A stretch of DNA of 64,000 bases from Gemmatimonadaceae bacterium (GTDB taxonomy: Bacteria > Gemmatimonadota > Gemmatimonadetes > Gemmatimonadales > Gemmatimonadaceae): positions 62,001 through 126,000 of the forward strand of contig JACVCD010000009.1 of the NCBI GenBank assembly GCA_016742275.1, read 5' to 3'. Of the stretch, positions 15,477 to 23,792 are shown piece after piece. Every line of letters begins with the position of its first letter. The first letter of the stretch is position 1. The notes beneath the pieces are model-generated. The model was not told the origin of the DNA and searched no databases. It saw only the letters and a program-made list of their open reading frames with translations. The translations under genes were made by a program, and so were the position numbers.

Positions 15477-18400
15477 CAGTCGTGCTCCGTATGCAGAGGG
15501 GAATCGATCGTGGGTGGCGCGTTCTTGCGCAACTCCCAGTACAGCAGCGGTACCACAACCATCGTGAGCAGCGTGGCCACGACGGCTCCACTCATGAGGG
15601 CCACCGCGAGGCCCTGAAAAATCGGATCGAGCACCATCACCAGTCCGCCAACCACGACGGCCGCTGCCGTGAGTGCGATGGGGCGAAAGCGCACCGCGCC
15701 GGCTTCCAGTACGGCCTCGACGAGATGGCGGCCACGCGCTTCCTCGAGCTGAATGAAGTCCACCAGCAGGATGGAGTTGCGCACGATGATGCCGGCCAGC
15801 GCGATCATGCCGATCATGCTCGTTGCCGTGAAGAACGCGCCGCTGATGGCATGACCCGGCAGGATGCCGATGAGTGTGAGCGGGATGGGCGCCATGATCA
15901 CCAGTGGAATGGTGAAACTCTGGAACCAGCCCACCACCAGCACGTAGATGAGCAGCAACACGATGGCGAACGCGAGACCAAGATCGCGGAACACCTCAAT
16001 GGTCACCTGCCATTCACCGTCCCACTTGATGGCGGTTTCCGTGAGTGACTCGGGTGGCACGGCATTGTAGACGCCCACCGACGCACCATTGATCGTCAAC
16101 GCCTCGATCGCCCGGTTCATCTCGATGATGGCGTATACCGGTGCTTCGATTTCCCGTGCCACGTCGCCTGTCACGTAGATCGCGGGTCGCAAATCCTTGC
16201 GCACGCGCGCGCCTTCACGCACACCGTCCACCACCGTCACGAAGCGACCCAACGGCTGCGGTCCCGTGGATGTGGCCACCGGCAGCGCCAGAAGTGCTTC
16301 CACGCTCGAACGCTGCGCCTCCGGCAGCTGCGGTACGATGGGTACAGCTTCGCGTGCCGTGGCCGATGCCATGAGACTGCTTGTCTGGCCGGACAGAGCC
16401 AGATACAGTGTTTGCGTGAGTTGCTCCACACTGGCACCACTTTCGGCCGCACGTACCCGATCCACGCGGAACATCTTCTTCTGCTGCGGCGTTTCGACGG
16501 TCCAGTCCACGTCCACCACACCCGGTGTGCGTTCGAAGATGGCCTTCACCTTCGTGGCCGCTTCCAGACGCGATGTATCGTTGGCCGCATACACCTCGGC
16601 TACCAACGTGGACAACACGGGCGGACCGGGTGGGATCTCGGCCACTTTCGCCGAGGCGCCGTATCGCTGCGCAATGGAGTCGATCGTCGGGCGAACGGCC
16701 ACCGCAATGGCGTGGCTCTGACGATCGCGTTCGTGCTTGGGTGCGAGGTTGACCTGCACATCGGCCACGTTGGGACCACTGCGCATGAAGTAGTGGCGCA
16801 CGAGCCCGTTGAAGTTGAACGGGGCCGCGGTGCCGGCGTATACCTGCGTGCTCGTCACTTCATCGACGGTGCCGAGATAGGTCGCGATTTCCGAGGCCGC
16901 ACGATTGGTGGTCTCGAGTGACGTGCCCTCGGGCAGATCGAGCACCACCTGGAACTCACTCTTGTTGTCGAACGGCAGCATCTTGACCTGCACGGCCTTC
17001 AGGCCCACGAGCGCCATGCTGCCCAGTAGCAGCACACCCACCACGCCATAGAATCCCGTGCGCGTGCTCCGGCTGGTGATGAGAGGCCACATGATGCGCC
17101 GGTAGAGTCGGCCCGCACGGGTCTCCGTTTCGACCGGATTGGCGATCGAACCATGTCCCGCATCGACATGGCCCCGGAGCAACCGATAGGCCATGTATGG
17201 CGTGACAATGAACGCCACGGCCAGCGACGCCAGCATGGCCACCGACGCGCCCACCGGAATGGGACGCATATAGGGACCCATCATGCCACTCACAAAGGCC
17301 ATGGGCACGATGGCCGCAATGACAGTGAACGTGGCGAGAATGGTGGGGTTGCCCACTTCATCGACGGCATCGATGGCCGCCACGTCCGCCGGGCGATTGC
17401 CCATGGCCAGGTGGCGGTAGATGTTCTCGACCACGACGATGGCATCGTCCACCAGAATGCCGATGGAGAAGATCAGCGCGAACAGCGTGATGCGATTGAG
17501 CGTGTAGCCCAACGCGTAGTACACAAACAGCGTGAGGGCGAGCGTGACCGGCACGGCGACCAGCACCACCAGCGCCTCGCGCCAGCCCAAAAAGAGCCAG
17601 ATCAGCGCAGTCACGGAGAGTGTGGCGATGATGAGGTGCAGAATGAGTTCCTGCGCTTTCTCGCCGGCCGTCTCACCGTAGTCGCGTGTCACGTCGAGCT
17701 GCACGTTGGCAGGAAGCAGTCGCCCCTTGGCCTGATTGACGCGCTCGAGTACGGCGTGTGTGACCTGGGTGGCGTTGGCACCCTGTCGCTTGGCTACGGC
17801 AATGGTGACGGCCGCTTCCGATGGCGTGCTGCCCGCGCGATGCGACACATAGGATGTCACGTCGCCAAAATCGTCACGCACGTCGGCCACACTGCGGAGG
17901 TACACCGGCCTTCCGCCCCGTGTGGCGACCACGACACTGCCTGCTTCGCGTGCATCGGTCATAGGCGCGCCCACGGCGATCTGCGTCACGTGATCCCCCG
18001 CGGTGAAGCTTCCGGCATCAAGGCGCGCGTTGGCGCTGCGCAGCGCCATGGCCACCTCACCGGGTGAAACACCGGCGGCAGCGAGACGCGCCGCATCGAG
18101 CATGACGGAGATCTGTCGTGGTGAACCGCCGGTCACGAACGTCTCCGACACATCAGGCACCGTGCGGATTTCATCTTCGAGATGCACCGCCACCTGACGC
18201 AACGTATTGGCATCCACACTGTTGCCATGCAGTGTGAGCGCCAGCACGGGCACGTCATCGATGGAGTGTGACTTGACGATGGGCGGCAGGGCACCAGCCG
18301 GCGCGCGGTCGGCGCTGCCCGCCAGCTTGGCCTGTACCCTGGTGAAACTGCGTTCCTGATCTTCGCCCACCTTGAAGCGCACGGTGACCATGGCATAACC

Positions 18401-18679
18401 ATCGCCCGACATGGTGTACACGTGGTCGACGCCGGGAATTTCCAGCATGCGCTGTTCGACTGGACGTGCCAGCAGATTCTCCGCCTCGGATGGCGTGGCG
18501 CCGGGCATGGCCGTTATCACATCGATCATCGGCACGGAGATCTGCGGCTCTTCTTCACGCGGTGTGGCCAGGATGCCAAGCACACCAACCGCAAGCGATG
18601 CAATGGTCACCAGCGGTGTCAGGCGCGAGTTCAGAAACGCCTTCGCCACACGACCGGAAATGCCCCACGAAGCGCTCAT
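15476..18679 (-). CDS. RND-family efflux permease (AcrB type)
   Basis: A 1067-residue inner-membrane proton-driven exporter. The N-terminal helix is followed by a REEEPQISVPMIDVIT strand and porter domain; TM4 reads FSIGILVDDAIVVVENIYRH, with the paired Asp used in proton relay. A second large periplasmic loop and a mirrored TM half complete the usual duplicated RND architecture at normal length. The REEEPQ motif places it with HAE1-like pumps rather than CzcA. Start is coupled to the adaptor's stop (ATGA at 18676-18679). Substrate unknown; an ArsR-type regulator next to the operon hints at a metal or reactive-sulfur cue. Confidence 0.94.
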   Translation of the reverse strand: MSASWGISGRVAKAFLNSRLTPLVTIASLAVGVLGILATPREEEPQISVPMIDVITAMPGATPSEAENLLARPVEQRMLEIPGVDHVYTMSGDGYAMVTVRFKVGEDQERSFTRVQAKLAGSADRAPAGALPPIVKSHSIDDVPVLALTLHGNSVDANTLRQVAVHLEDEIRTVPDVSETFVTGGSPRQISVMLDAARLAAAGVSPGEVAMALRSANARLDAGSFTAGDHVTQIAVGAPMTDAREAGSVVVATRGGRPVYLRSVADVRDDFGDVTSYVSHRAGSTPSEAAVTIAVAKRQGANATQVTHAVLERVNQAKGRLLPANVQLDVTRDYGETAGEKAQELILHLIIATLSVTALIWLFLGWREALVVLVAVPVTLALTLFVYYALGYTLNRITLFALIFSIGILVDDAIVVVENIYRHLAMGNRPADVAAIDAVDEVGNPTILATFTVIAAIVPMAFVSGMMGPYMRPIPVGASVAMLASLAVAFIVTPYMAYRLLRGHVDAGHGSIANPVETETRAGRLYRRIMWPLITSRSTRTGFYGVVGVLLLGSMALVGLKAVQVKMLPFDNKSEFQVVLDLPEGTSLETTNRAASEIATYLGTVDEVTSTQVYAGTAAPFNFNGLVRHYFMRSGPNVADVQVNLAPKHERDRQSHAIAVAVRPTIDSIAQRYGASAKVAEIPPGPPVLSTLVAEVYAANDTSRLEAATKVKAIFERTPGVVDVDWTVETPQQKKMFRVDRVRAAESGASVEQLTQTLYLALSGQTSSLMASATAREAVPIVPQLPEAQRSSVEALLALPVATSTGPQPLGRFVTVVDGVREGARVRKDLRPAIYVTGDVAREIEAPVYAIIEMNRAIEALTINGASVGVYNAVPPESLTETAIKWDGEWQVTIEVFRDLGLAFAIVLLLIYVLVVGWFQSFTIPLVIMAPIPLTLIGILPGHAISGAFFTATSMIGMIALAGIIVRNSILLVDFIQLEEARGRHLVEAVLEAGAVRFRPIALTAAAVVVGGLVMVLDPIFQGLAVALMSGAVVATLLTMVVVPLLYWELRKNAPPTIDSPLHTEHD

Positions 18680-19758
18680 GATCCGGACTCACGCAACGGC
18701 ACGAGAATCGTGTCGCCGGCCACGAGACCACTCGTGATCTCGACCTGCCCGCCTTGCGTGAGCCCCACTCGGACCCAGCGACGATCGGTTGCGCCACCGG
18801 CGCGCACCGTGACGCCCACCAAATCGCCATCGCGCACCAGCGCTTGTTGGGGAATGACAATAGCGCGCCGCGTGCCATGTGGCAGATGCAGTGTGGCGGC
18901 ACTGCCGGCGCGATACGCCAGTTGGCCATTGCTCAACGGGCGGTTTGCGAGACGTGCATTCACGGTGAACAGGCCGCCGGGACCCGCTGGCACAATGCCT
19001 TCAATCGTAGCCGTGGCGGAGTCGCCATCAATAGACGCGGATACGCGCTGTCCCGCGCGCAGCAGGCGAGTCACGTCAGACGGGACCTGCGCGCTGAGGC
19101 GCAGTGCCGAAATGTCCTGCAGCATGAGCAGCGGCGCACCAGGCGCCGCAAACGTGCCAACGTCGGCCATGCGTACGGTGACCATGCCGGCAAACGGCGC
19201 CCGCACCGTGGCGTAACCGCGCACGGCCTTCAATTCCTCGGCACCGGCGCGTGCCGTTCGCACGCCGGACTCGGCGCGCGCCAATGCGGTGCGCGCCGCG
19301 TCATACTGCGCTCGCGTCGCGGCGCTGTCGTTGTAGAGGGCAGTGAAGCGCGCCGCATTGGTGGCCGCCTCGGCGTGCATGGCTTCGGCGTCCGCAATGG
19401 CCGCGTCGACTTGAAGACCCTTAGCCGCGAGGTCACGTGCGTCAATCGTGACCAACACGGCGCCTGCACCAACCATCTGGCCTTCCTGCGCAAGCACGGC
19501 GGTGACATTGCCCATGACCTTGGTGCTGAGCGTGGCCACCTGCAGCGGTTCTGCCACGCCGGCGGCGTCGAACATCGACGTCAGTGTGGTATCGGCAATG
19601 ACCAACGGCGTTCCGCTTGCGGACCGAGGCGTTGCGTTCGGACCTGTGTCATGGGTGGCGTCAGCACTGCCGGCGCAGGCGCCGACGATTGTTGCCAACA
19701 GGAGTGCGCTGCCAGTGGCGCGAAGCGCGCGGGAGTTGCGGGACACAAGCATCGTCAT
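18676..19758 (-). CDS. RND efflux periplasmic adaptor lipoprotein (MFP)
   Basis: A 360-residue membrane-fusion protein. The signal sequence ends in a lipobox (ATIVGAC), so it should be lipid-anchored. A biotinyl-lipoyl-like half motif (STKVMGNVTAVLAQEGQMV GAG) is followed by an alanine-rich alpha-hairpin (~110-180), the second half motif (VRAPFAGMVTVRMADVGTF) and a beta-barrel domain. It links the RND pump to the TolC protein. Overlaps the RND gene by four bases and follows the TolC gene by 14 bp. Confidence 0.93.
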   Translation of the reverse strand: MTMLVSRNSRALRATGSALLLATIVGACAGSADATHDTGPNATPRSASGTPLVIADTTLTSMFDAAGVAEPLQVATLSTKVMGNVTAVLAQEGQMVGAGAVLVTIDARDLAAKGLQVDAAIADAEAMHAEAATNAARFTALYNDSAATRAQYDAARTALARAESGVRTARAGAEELKAVRGYATVRAPFAGMVTVRMADVGTFAAPGAPLLMLQDISALRLSAQVPSDVTRLLRAGQRVSASIDGDSATATIEGIVPAGPGGLFTVNARLANRPLSNGQLAYRAGSAATLHLPHGTRRAIVIPQQALVRDGDLVGVTVRAGGATDRRWVRVGLTQGGQVEITSGLVAGDTILVPLRESGS

Positions 19759-19772
19759 CGAATCAGTCCAGG

Positions 19773-21230
19773 TCAGTTGAAGTCGGTGGATGCCGGCGAT
19801 GGTGCAGCCTCACTGCCGTCAGCAAGGCGCGTCAGCATGCCGGGGTCGGCGCCTGTGGCGCGCAGGAATGCCGCGAGGGCGATGATGAGGTCGTGGCGTG
19901 CGGCTGTCTGCTGGAGATCCGCCGCAGTCGCGGACGTTTCCGCACCCAACAGCTCGGTCACGGTGGCGAGTCCACCGGCGTAGCGCTTGTCGATCAGGCG
20001 ACGGGCCTCAGCGCTTTGTGTGGCAGCCAGCGTCGTCAGCGCGAGACGTTCTCGGGCGACCTGCACGCCGCGCCACGTCTGATCGGCCTCGATCCGCGCC
20101 TGCGCCGCAGCGGCATCACGGCCGGCCACGGCCATGCGCGATCGCGCCGTGGCGCCGGCCACATCGGCCAGCTCACTGCCACCGCCAAAGAGCGACCACG
20201 AGGCCATCACGCCCACAGTCCAATTGGGGCGTCCGGCATACAGCGACGACGCGGAGTTCCAGTCGTAGCGCGCAAAGCTGTTGACGCGGGGCAGCAAGGA
20301 CGCCGCTGCGCGACGTGCATCGAGTCGGGCCGCATCAATTCCCAGCTGCGCCGCGCGCACGTCGTCACGCACTGCGCTTCGGACATCGTTACTGGTGAAC
20401 GGCACGCTGCTGGTGACAGTGGAGTCCACCGAACCGAAGCAACATTCGCGCAAGAACGCCCGCACCGTCGTGTCGGACGGAAGGGACTGGGGCAGGGCGA
20501 TGGGCGTCATCGTCCGTGTGTTGCTGGTGCGGCCGAGCAGGAGTGCGAGCTGGGCCTGCGCGGTGAGGGCGTCGTTACGCGCACTGGCGAGTTGTGCCGC
20601 AACATCTGCAGCGCGCACGCTGGCCTGAAGCGCGTCGGCGCGCGTGACCAGCCCCTGCTGCACCATGCGCTCCACCTGACGCACGGCACTCTGCGCGGTA
20701 CGCTGCGCGCTGAGCAGCAGGTCCACCTTGCTGGCGGCGAGTATGGCGCCGTAGTAGCCGCGCACGACGTTGAAGCGCACATCGTGGAGGGTCCAGTCGG
20801 CCATGGCTTCGCTGGCGCGGGCCGCGGTACGGGCGGCCTGCCAACCGATCAGGGCATCAGCGTTGAACACCGGCATCTCGAGCACGACGCCGCCCTGGAT
20901 GTTGTCGACAGGCGCAGGATAGTTGAGTCGGGCCGGGTCGAACGCCGTGAGCGTGACGGCCCGCTGCCGCAGCAGCGTGCCAAAGGCCCCGATCGGGTCC
21001 GTGGTCCGGACGAAGCCGGCCTCCACGCGGGCGGAGGGAAGGACACCCTTGAGGGGCAGCGCTGCGCGGGCGCGCTCTGCATCGGTATCGGCGATGGCCT
21101 GTCGATTGGCAAAGGCGTGCCGGTCGGCTTCGGCAATGGCGTCAGCGAGCCGGAAGGGAGCCGGTGGCTGCGCCAGGGCATTGTGGCCGGCGAGCAGCAG
21201 GCTGCCAACAAGGAGTGTAGATGTTCGCAT
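19773..21230 (-). CDS. TolC-family outer-membrane efflux protein
   Basis: A 485-residue protein with a signal peptide (to HNALAQ) and the duplicated OEP repeat structure: long Ala-rich helices with RLADAIAEADRHAFAN at the start, MADWTLHDVRFNVVRGYYGA midway and the GVMASWSLFGGGSELADV turn in the second half. It forms the outer-membrane exit duct. It contains an unusual adjacent Cys pair (RECCFGS). First gene of the TolC-adaptor-RND-DUF2892 operon, probably translated from a leaderless mRNA since the -10 box lies six bases before the ATG. Confidence 0.93.
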   Translation of the reverse strand: MRTSTLLVGSLLLAGHNALAQPPAPFRLADAIAEADRHAFANRQAIADTDAERARAALPLKGVLPSARVEAGFVRTTDPIGAFGTLLRQRAVTLTAFDPARLNYPAPVDNIQGGVVLEMPVFNADALIGWQAARTAARASEAMADWTLHDVRFNVVRGYYGAILAASKVDLLLSAQRTAQSAVRQVERMVQQGLVTRADALQASVRAADVAAQLASARNDALTAQAQLALLLGRTSNTRTMTPIALPQSLPSDTTVRAFLRECCFGSVDSTVTSSVPFTSNDVRSAVRDDVRAAQLGIDAARLDARRAAASLLPRVNSFARYDWNSASSLYAGRPNWTVGVMASWSLFGGGSELADVAGATARSRMAVAGRDAAAAQARIEADQTWRGVQVARERLALTTLAATQSAEARRLIDKRYAGGLATVTELLGAETSATAADLQQTAARHDLIIALAAFLRATGADPGMLTRLADGSEAAPSPASTDFN

Positions 21231-21236
21231 ACGTAG

Positions 21237-21265
21237 ATATTACTATATGCGTATATATTGGTCAA
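21237..21265 (-). promoter_or_regulatory. Efflux operon promoter with AT-rich dyad in the spacer
   Basis: On the minus strand TTGACC (21265-21260) and TAATAT (21242-21237) are 17 bp apart, and the ATG follows six bases after the -10. The spacer holds ATATGCGTATAT (21245-21256), an almost perfect dyad of the kind bound by ArsR repressors. Repression by occupying the spacer is the expected mechanism. Confidence 0.6.
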
Positions 21266-21289
21266 TAGGCGACCAGTCGACGGCGGGTG

Positions 21290-21401
21290 GCGGGCGGCGG
21301 AAGCGAAAACACGGAAGCCATGAAGCGGGTCTCCGCCTCATGGCTTCTGTCTTCTGGCTTCCGCGTTTTCGCTTCCGCCCGCTAATGCTTCCGCTGTTTA
21401 C
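21290..21401. repeat. Long intergenic inverted repeat, family A copy 3
   Basis: A ~112-bp hairpin. Left arm GCGGGCGGCGGAAGCGAAAA, right arm ending TTTTCGCTTCCGCCCGC. Core GAAGCCATGAAGCGG-gt-CTCCGCCTCATGGCTTC as in copy 2. An extra right-hand TGCTTCCGCTGTTTAC matches the outer end of the other copies, but the matching left end is missing, so this copy is asymmetric. It abuts the stop codon of the S9 hydrolase gene. Confidence 0.8.
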
Positions 21402-22502
21402 CTAGTTCTTCCCGAGATTCTTCTCGATAAACGCCCAGGTAAGGTTCCACGACTCGATCTGCTCGGGCGAATCATCACGCTCGAGGGTCTGACGATTCAC
21501 TCGGCGATTGAACGTATGACCCGCGCTGGTCGGCCCTGGCGTCGGATTCCAGTAGATTTTGGTTTCCGCGAGCTTGGGCTGACGGGCGACCAAAGCGTCG
21601 ATGAGCGGACGCGCTTCTTCGAAGTTCACATCGGTGTCGTTCGTCGCCACGTGCACGAGCAGCGGCGACTTGAGGCTGTCGACCCAGTAGTACGGCGAAC
21701 GACGGATGTACTCGTCCTTCTTCTCGAACGGCAGACCACGTACGGCGGCCTGCGTGCTGAACGAGCGCTGGTACGACGGGCCCTTGTACGACAGACGGAA
21801 GAACAGATTGGTGACCGGCACCATGGCCACGCCGCTCTTGAACGGTGAGCCCTTTGCTTCACGCGTCAGCAGCAGCGCGGTGATGTATCCGCCGTGGCTC
21901 CATCCCATCACACCGATGCGATCGGGATTCACGTACGGGAGACCCTTGAGCACCGAGACGGCCGACTCAACGTCATCCACTTCCATGCCGCCGTAGTCGA
22001 TGGCGTTGTGATGTTCCTTGCCGAAGCCCGTGCTGCCGCGATAGTCGGGCGTGATGATGACGTAGCCCTTCGCGACAGCTTCCTTGATGAACGGCAAATA
22101 ATTCTGATCCATGTTGCCGTGCACGCCGCCGTGCACCCACACCATGGCACCATGTGCGCGCGCGCCCTTCGGCGTCAGCGGTTCGAACAGGTACGCGGGG
22201 ATGGTCATACCATCGGCACTGCTCTTGTAGGTCACCTTGGAGAACTTCATGTGACCCTTGCTGCGCGCTTCGAAGATGCTGTCCGTCGCCTTCTTGGCCT
22301 TCATCGCGCCTTCATAGTCTGACCACGGATGGTCTTCAGGCTTGTTGCTCACATAGAGCGCGGAGTCGCGGCCGGGTTCAAACGGAACGACCTGGCGCTG
22401 GCGACCGGCGTTCTGAGCTTCAGCGCTCGATGCACCGAGAGCGAGCAGGGCCGCGCTCGCGCCAAACAGCGCGACGTGCCACGAGGGGCGGGAGACGTTC
22501 AT
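21402..22502 (-). CDS. Exported S9-like alpha/beta hydrolase
   Basis: A 366-residue exported hydrolase with a signal peptide (to SSAEAQ) and no propeller. The catalytic domain shows VWVHGGVHGN (oxyanion region), the nucleophile in GVMGWSHGGYITALL (~200), Asp in NDTDVNFEE and His in SAGHTFNRR. This is the prolyl-oligopeptidase/dienelactone-hydrolase fold. Without the N-terminal propeller it may accept esters or small peptides; the substrate is unknown. A family A repeat directly follows its stop. Confidence 0.87.
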   Translation of the reverse strand: MNVSRPSWHVALFGASAALLALGASSAEAQNAGRQRQVVPFEPGRDSALYVSNKPEDHPWSDYEGAMKAKKATDSIFEARSKGHMKFSKVTYKSSADGMTIPAYLFEPLTPKGARAHGAMVWVHGGVHGNMDQNYLPFIKEAVAKGYVIITPDYRGSTGFGKEHHNAIDYGGMEVDDVESAVSVLKGLPYVNPDRIGVMGWSHGGYITALLLTREAKGSPFKSGVAMVPVTNLFFRLSYKGPSYQRSFSTQAAVRGLPFEKKDEYIRRSPYYWVDSLKSPLLVHVATNDTDVNFEEARPLIDALVARQPKLAETKIYWNPTPGPTSAGHTFNRRVNRQTLERDDSPEQIESWNLTWAFIEKNLGKN

Positions 22503-22658
22503 AAAAGAGGCGGGGATAGCGGTGGATCACGGGCGGCCCCGAGATCGAGGCCGCCACCTCAAAGAAAACGCATCACTTCGTGGTTCGCTGAGATCTCCTG
22601 TCTATCCCTGCGCCTGCCAATGTCTGTTGAGCCGAGTACCGTCGAGTACTGCCCAGTG

Positions 22659-23615
22659 CTAGCGGGCGATCCACCGGGGACTTTGCTGCCGATGCGTGTC
22701 GTCTGTCAATCGCGTGAGCTGTGTACCGTCAGGGCGCACGGTGTACAGCTCGAGATCCTGATTGTCGGTCATGTTGGACACAAACGCGATGCGCTGCCCA
22801 TCGGGCGACCACGCGGGCTGCCGGTTGCGCCACGCGAATCCAAAACTGCGCTCAGCACCAGTGGTCAGATGACGGATCATTAATTGGGACTGTGACAGCG
22901 ATGTGGTGCGCACAAAGGCCACGGTCTGACCATCGGGCGACCAGGTGCCGTCGATGTCACTCACCGTTGTATCCGTGAGCTGACGCAGCCCGGTGCCGTT
23001 GGCGTTGATGATATGGAGATGCTGTCGTCCCGGATCACCGGCGGAGAACAGGAGACGCGAGCCATCCGGTGACCATGCGGGCGTGTTGTATCCGTAGGTG
23101 AGACTGGGAGCGAGTGCCAGCATTACCGCCATCTCATTCCGGCCATCGATGTCGGCGAGATAGAGCTGGGTATTGCCCGTCTCGGTGAGCCTGATGAATG
23201 CAATGCGCTGCCCATTCGGCGAGATCGCAGGTGCGAACTCCGGACCATCGGTCAGCGTGATGCGGCGCGGCGATGCGTTGCGCGTCACAAAGAAGATGTC
23301 CTGATAGTCGTAGGCGTCCGGTGTTGTTGACGCGGCAACAAACACCACGCGCTGCCCATCAGCGGACACACTGGGCTGGCCACCGGGGGTCAGCCGGTCG
23401 AAGAGATCGCGAATCTGTCCGGAGTCTTCGTCGCGTACGACCAGCTTTGGCGTACTGCTGTTGGCCGGCATCTGCTCATACAGCAGATCGTACGTGGTCT
23501 CGGTGGACGGGTGCGGCGATGGTTCGGTCGGACTGTCGTATGCACAAGCGGAAACACTGATCGCAAACCCCAGCGCCAGTACGGGCGCGATGCGACGAAG
23601 CGTGGTGATGATCAT
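22659..23615 (-). CDS. TolB-like beta-propeller lipoprotein
   Basis: A 318-residue lipoprotein. Start ATG 23615 follows GGAG at a good distance. The signal peptide ends in a lipobox-like SVSAC near residue 24. The rest is a six-bladed propeller of WD40/PD40 repeats, each with a (S/W)PDG or PNG motif (VSADGQRVVFVAAS, ISPNGQRIAFIRL, WSPDGSRLLFSAG, WSPDGQTVAFVRT, WSPDGQRIAFVSN). No catalytic domain. Probably a periplasmic binding or scaffold protein. Divergent from the VPS10-type gene. Confidence 0.85.
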   Translation of the reverse strand: MIITTLRRIAPVLALGFAISVSACAYDSPTEPSPHPSTETTYDLLYEQMPANSSTPKLVVRDEDSGQIRDLFDRLTPGGQPSVSADGQRVVFVAASTTPDAYDYQDIFFVTRNASPRRITLTDGPEFAPAISPNGQRIAFIRLTETGNTQLYLADIDGRNEMAVMLALAPSLTYGYNTPAWSPDGSRLLFSAGDPGRQHLHIINANGTGLRQLTDTTVSDIDGTWSPDGQTVAFVRTTSLSQSQLMIRHLTTGAERSFGFAWRNRQPAWSPDGQRIAFVSNMTDNQDLELYTVRPDGTQLTRLTDDTHRQQSPRWIAR

Positions 23616-23704
23616 GGTTGCTCCACAAAAGGGACACCACGCCATACCGGGGTTTGGGGGGCCGTGTCACCCGTGGCGGGAGGCTAGGGGAGAGGCGCCG
23701 GGCC

Positions 23705-23710
23705 TATAAT
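23705..23710 (+). promoter_or_regulatory. Possible -10 box for the VPS10-type gene
   Basis: A perfect TATAAT lies 82 bp before the ATG at 23793 in an otherwise GC-rich gap. No good -35 is seen at 16-18 bp upstream. Confidence 0.4.
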
Positions 23711-23792
23711 CAGCGTACCTTGCGTGCGCATTAATGAAGGTCCGACCCCTGCCATTTGGTGGGGGTCGGCGGTCTTCGCCCTCCCTCTCCCC

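Noticed and set aside
19617-21236. A 539-codon plus-strand open frame
   Set aside because: Antisense to the TolC gene and the start of the adaptor gene, which form a standard coupled operon.
22532-22555. GGCGGCC / GGCCGCC hairpin as a terminator of the TolB-like gene
   Set aside because: The arms are perfect but there is no T-tract on the minus strand and it lies in the leader of the next gene; evidence too weak to list as a feature.
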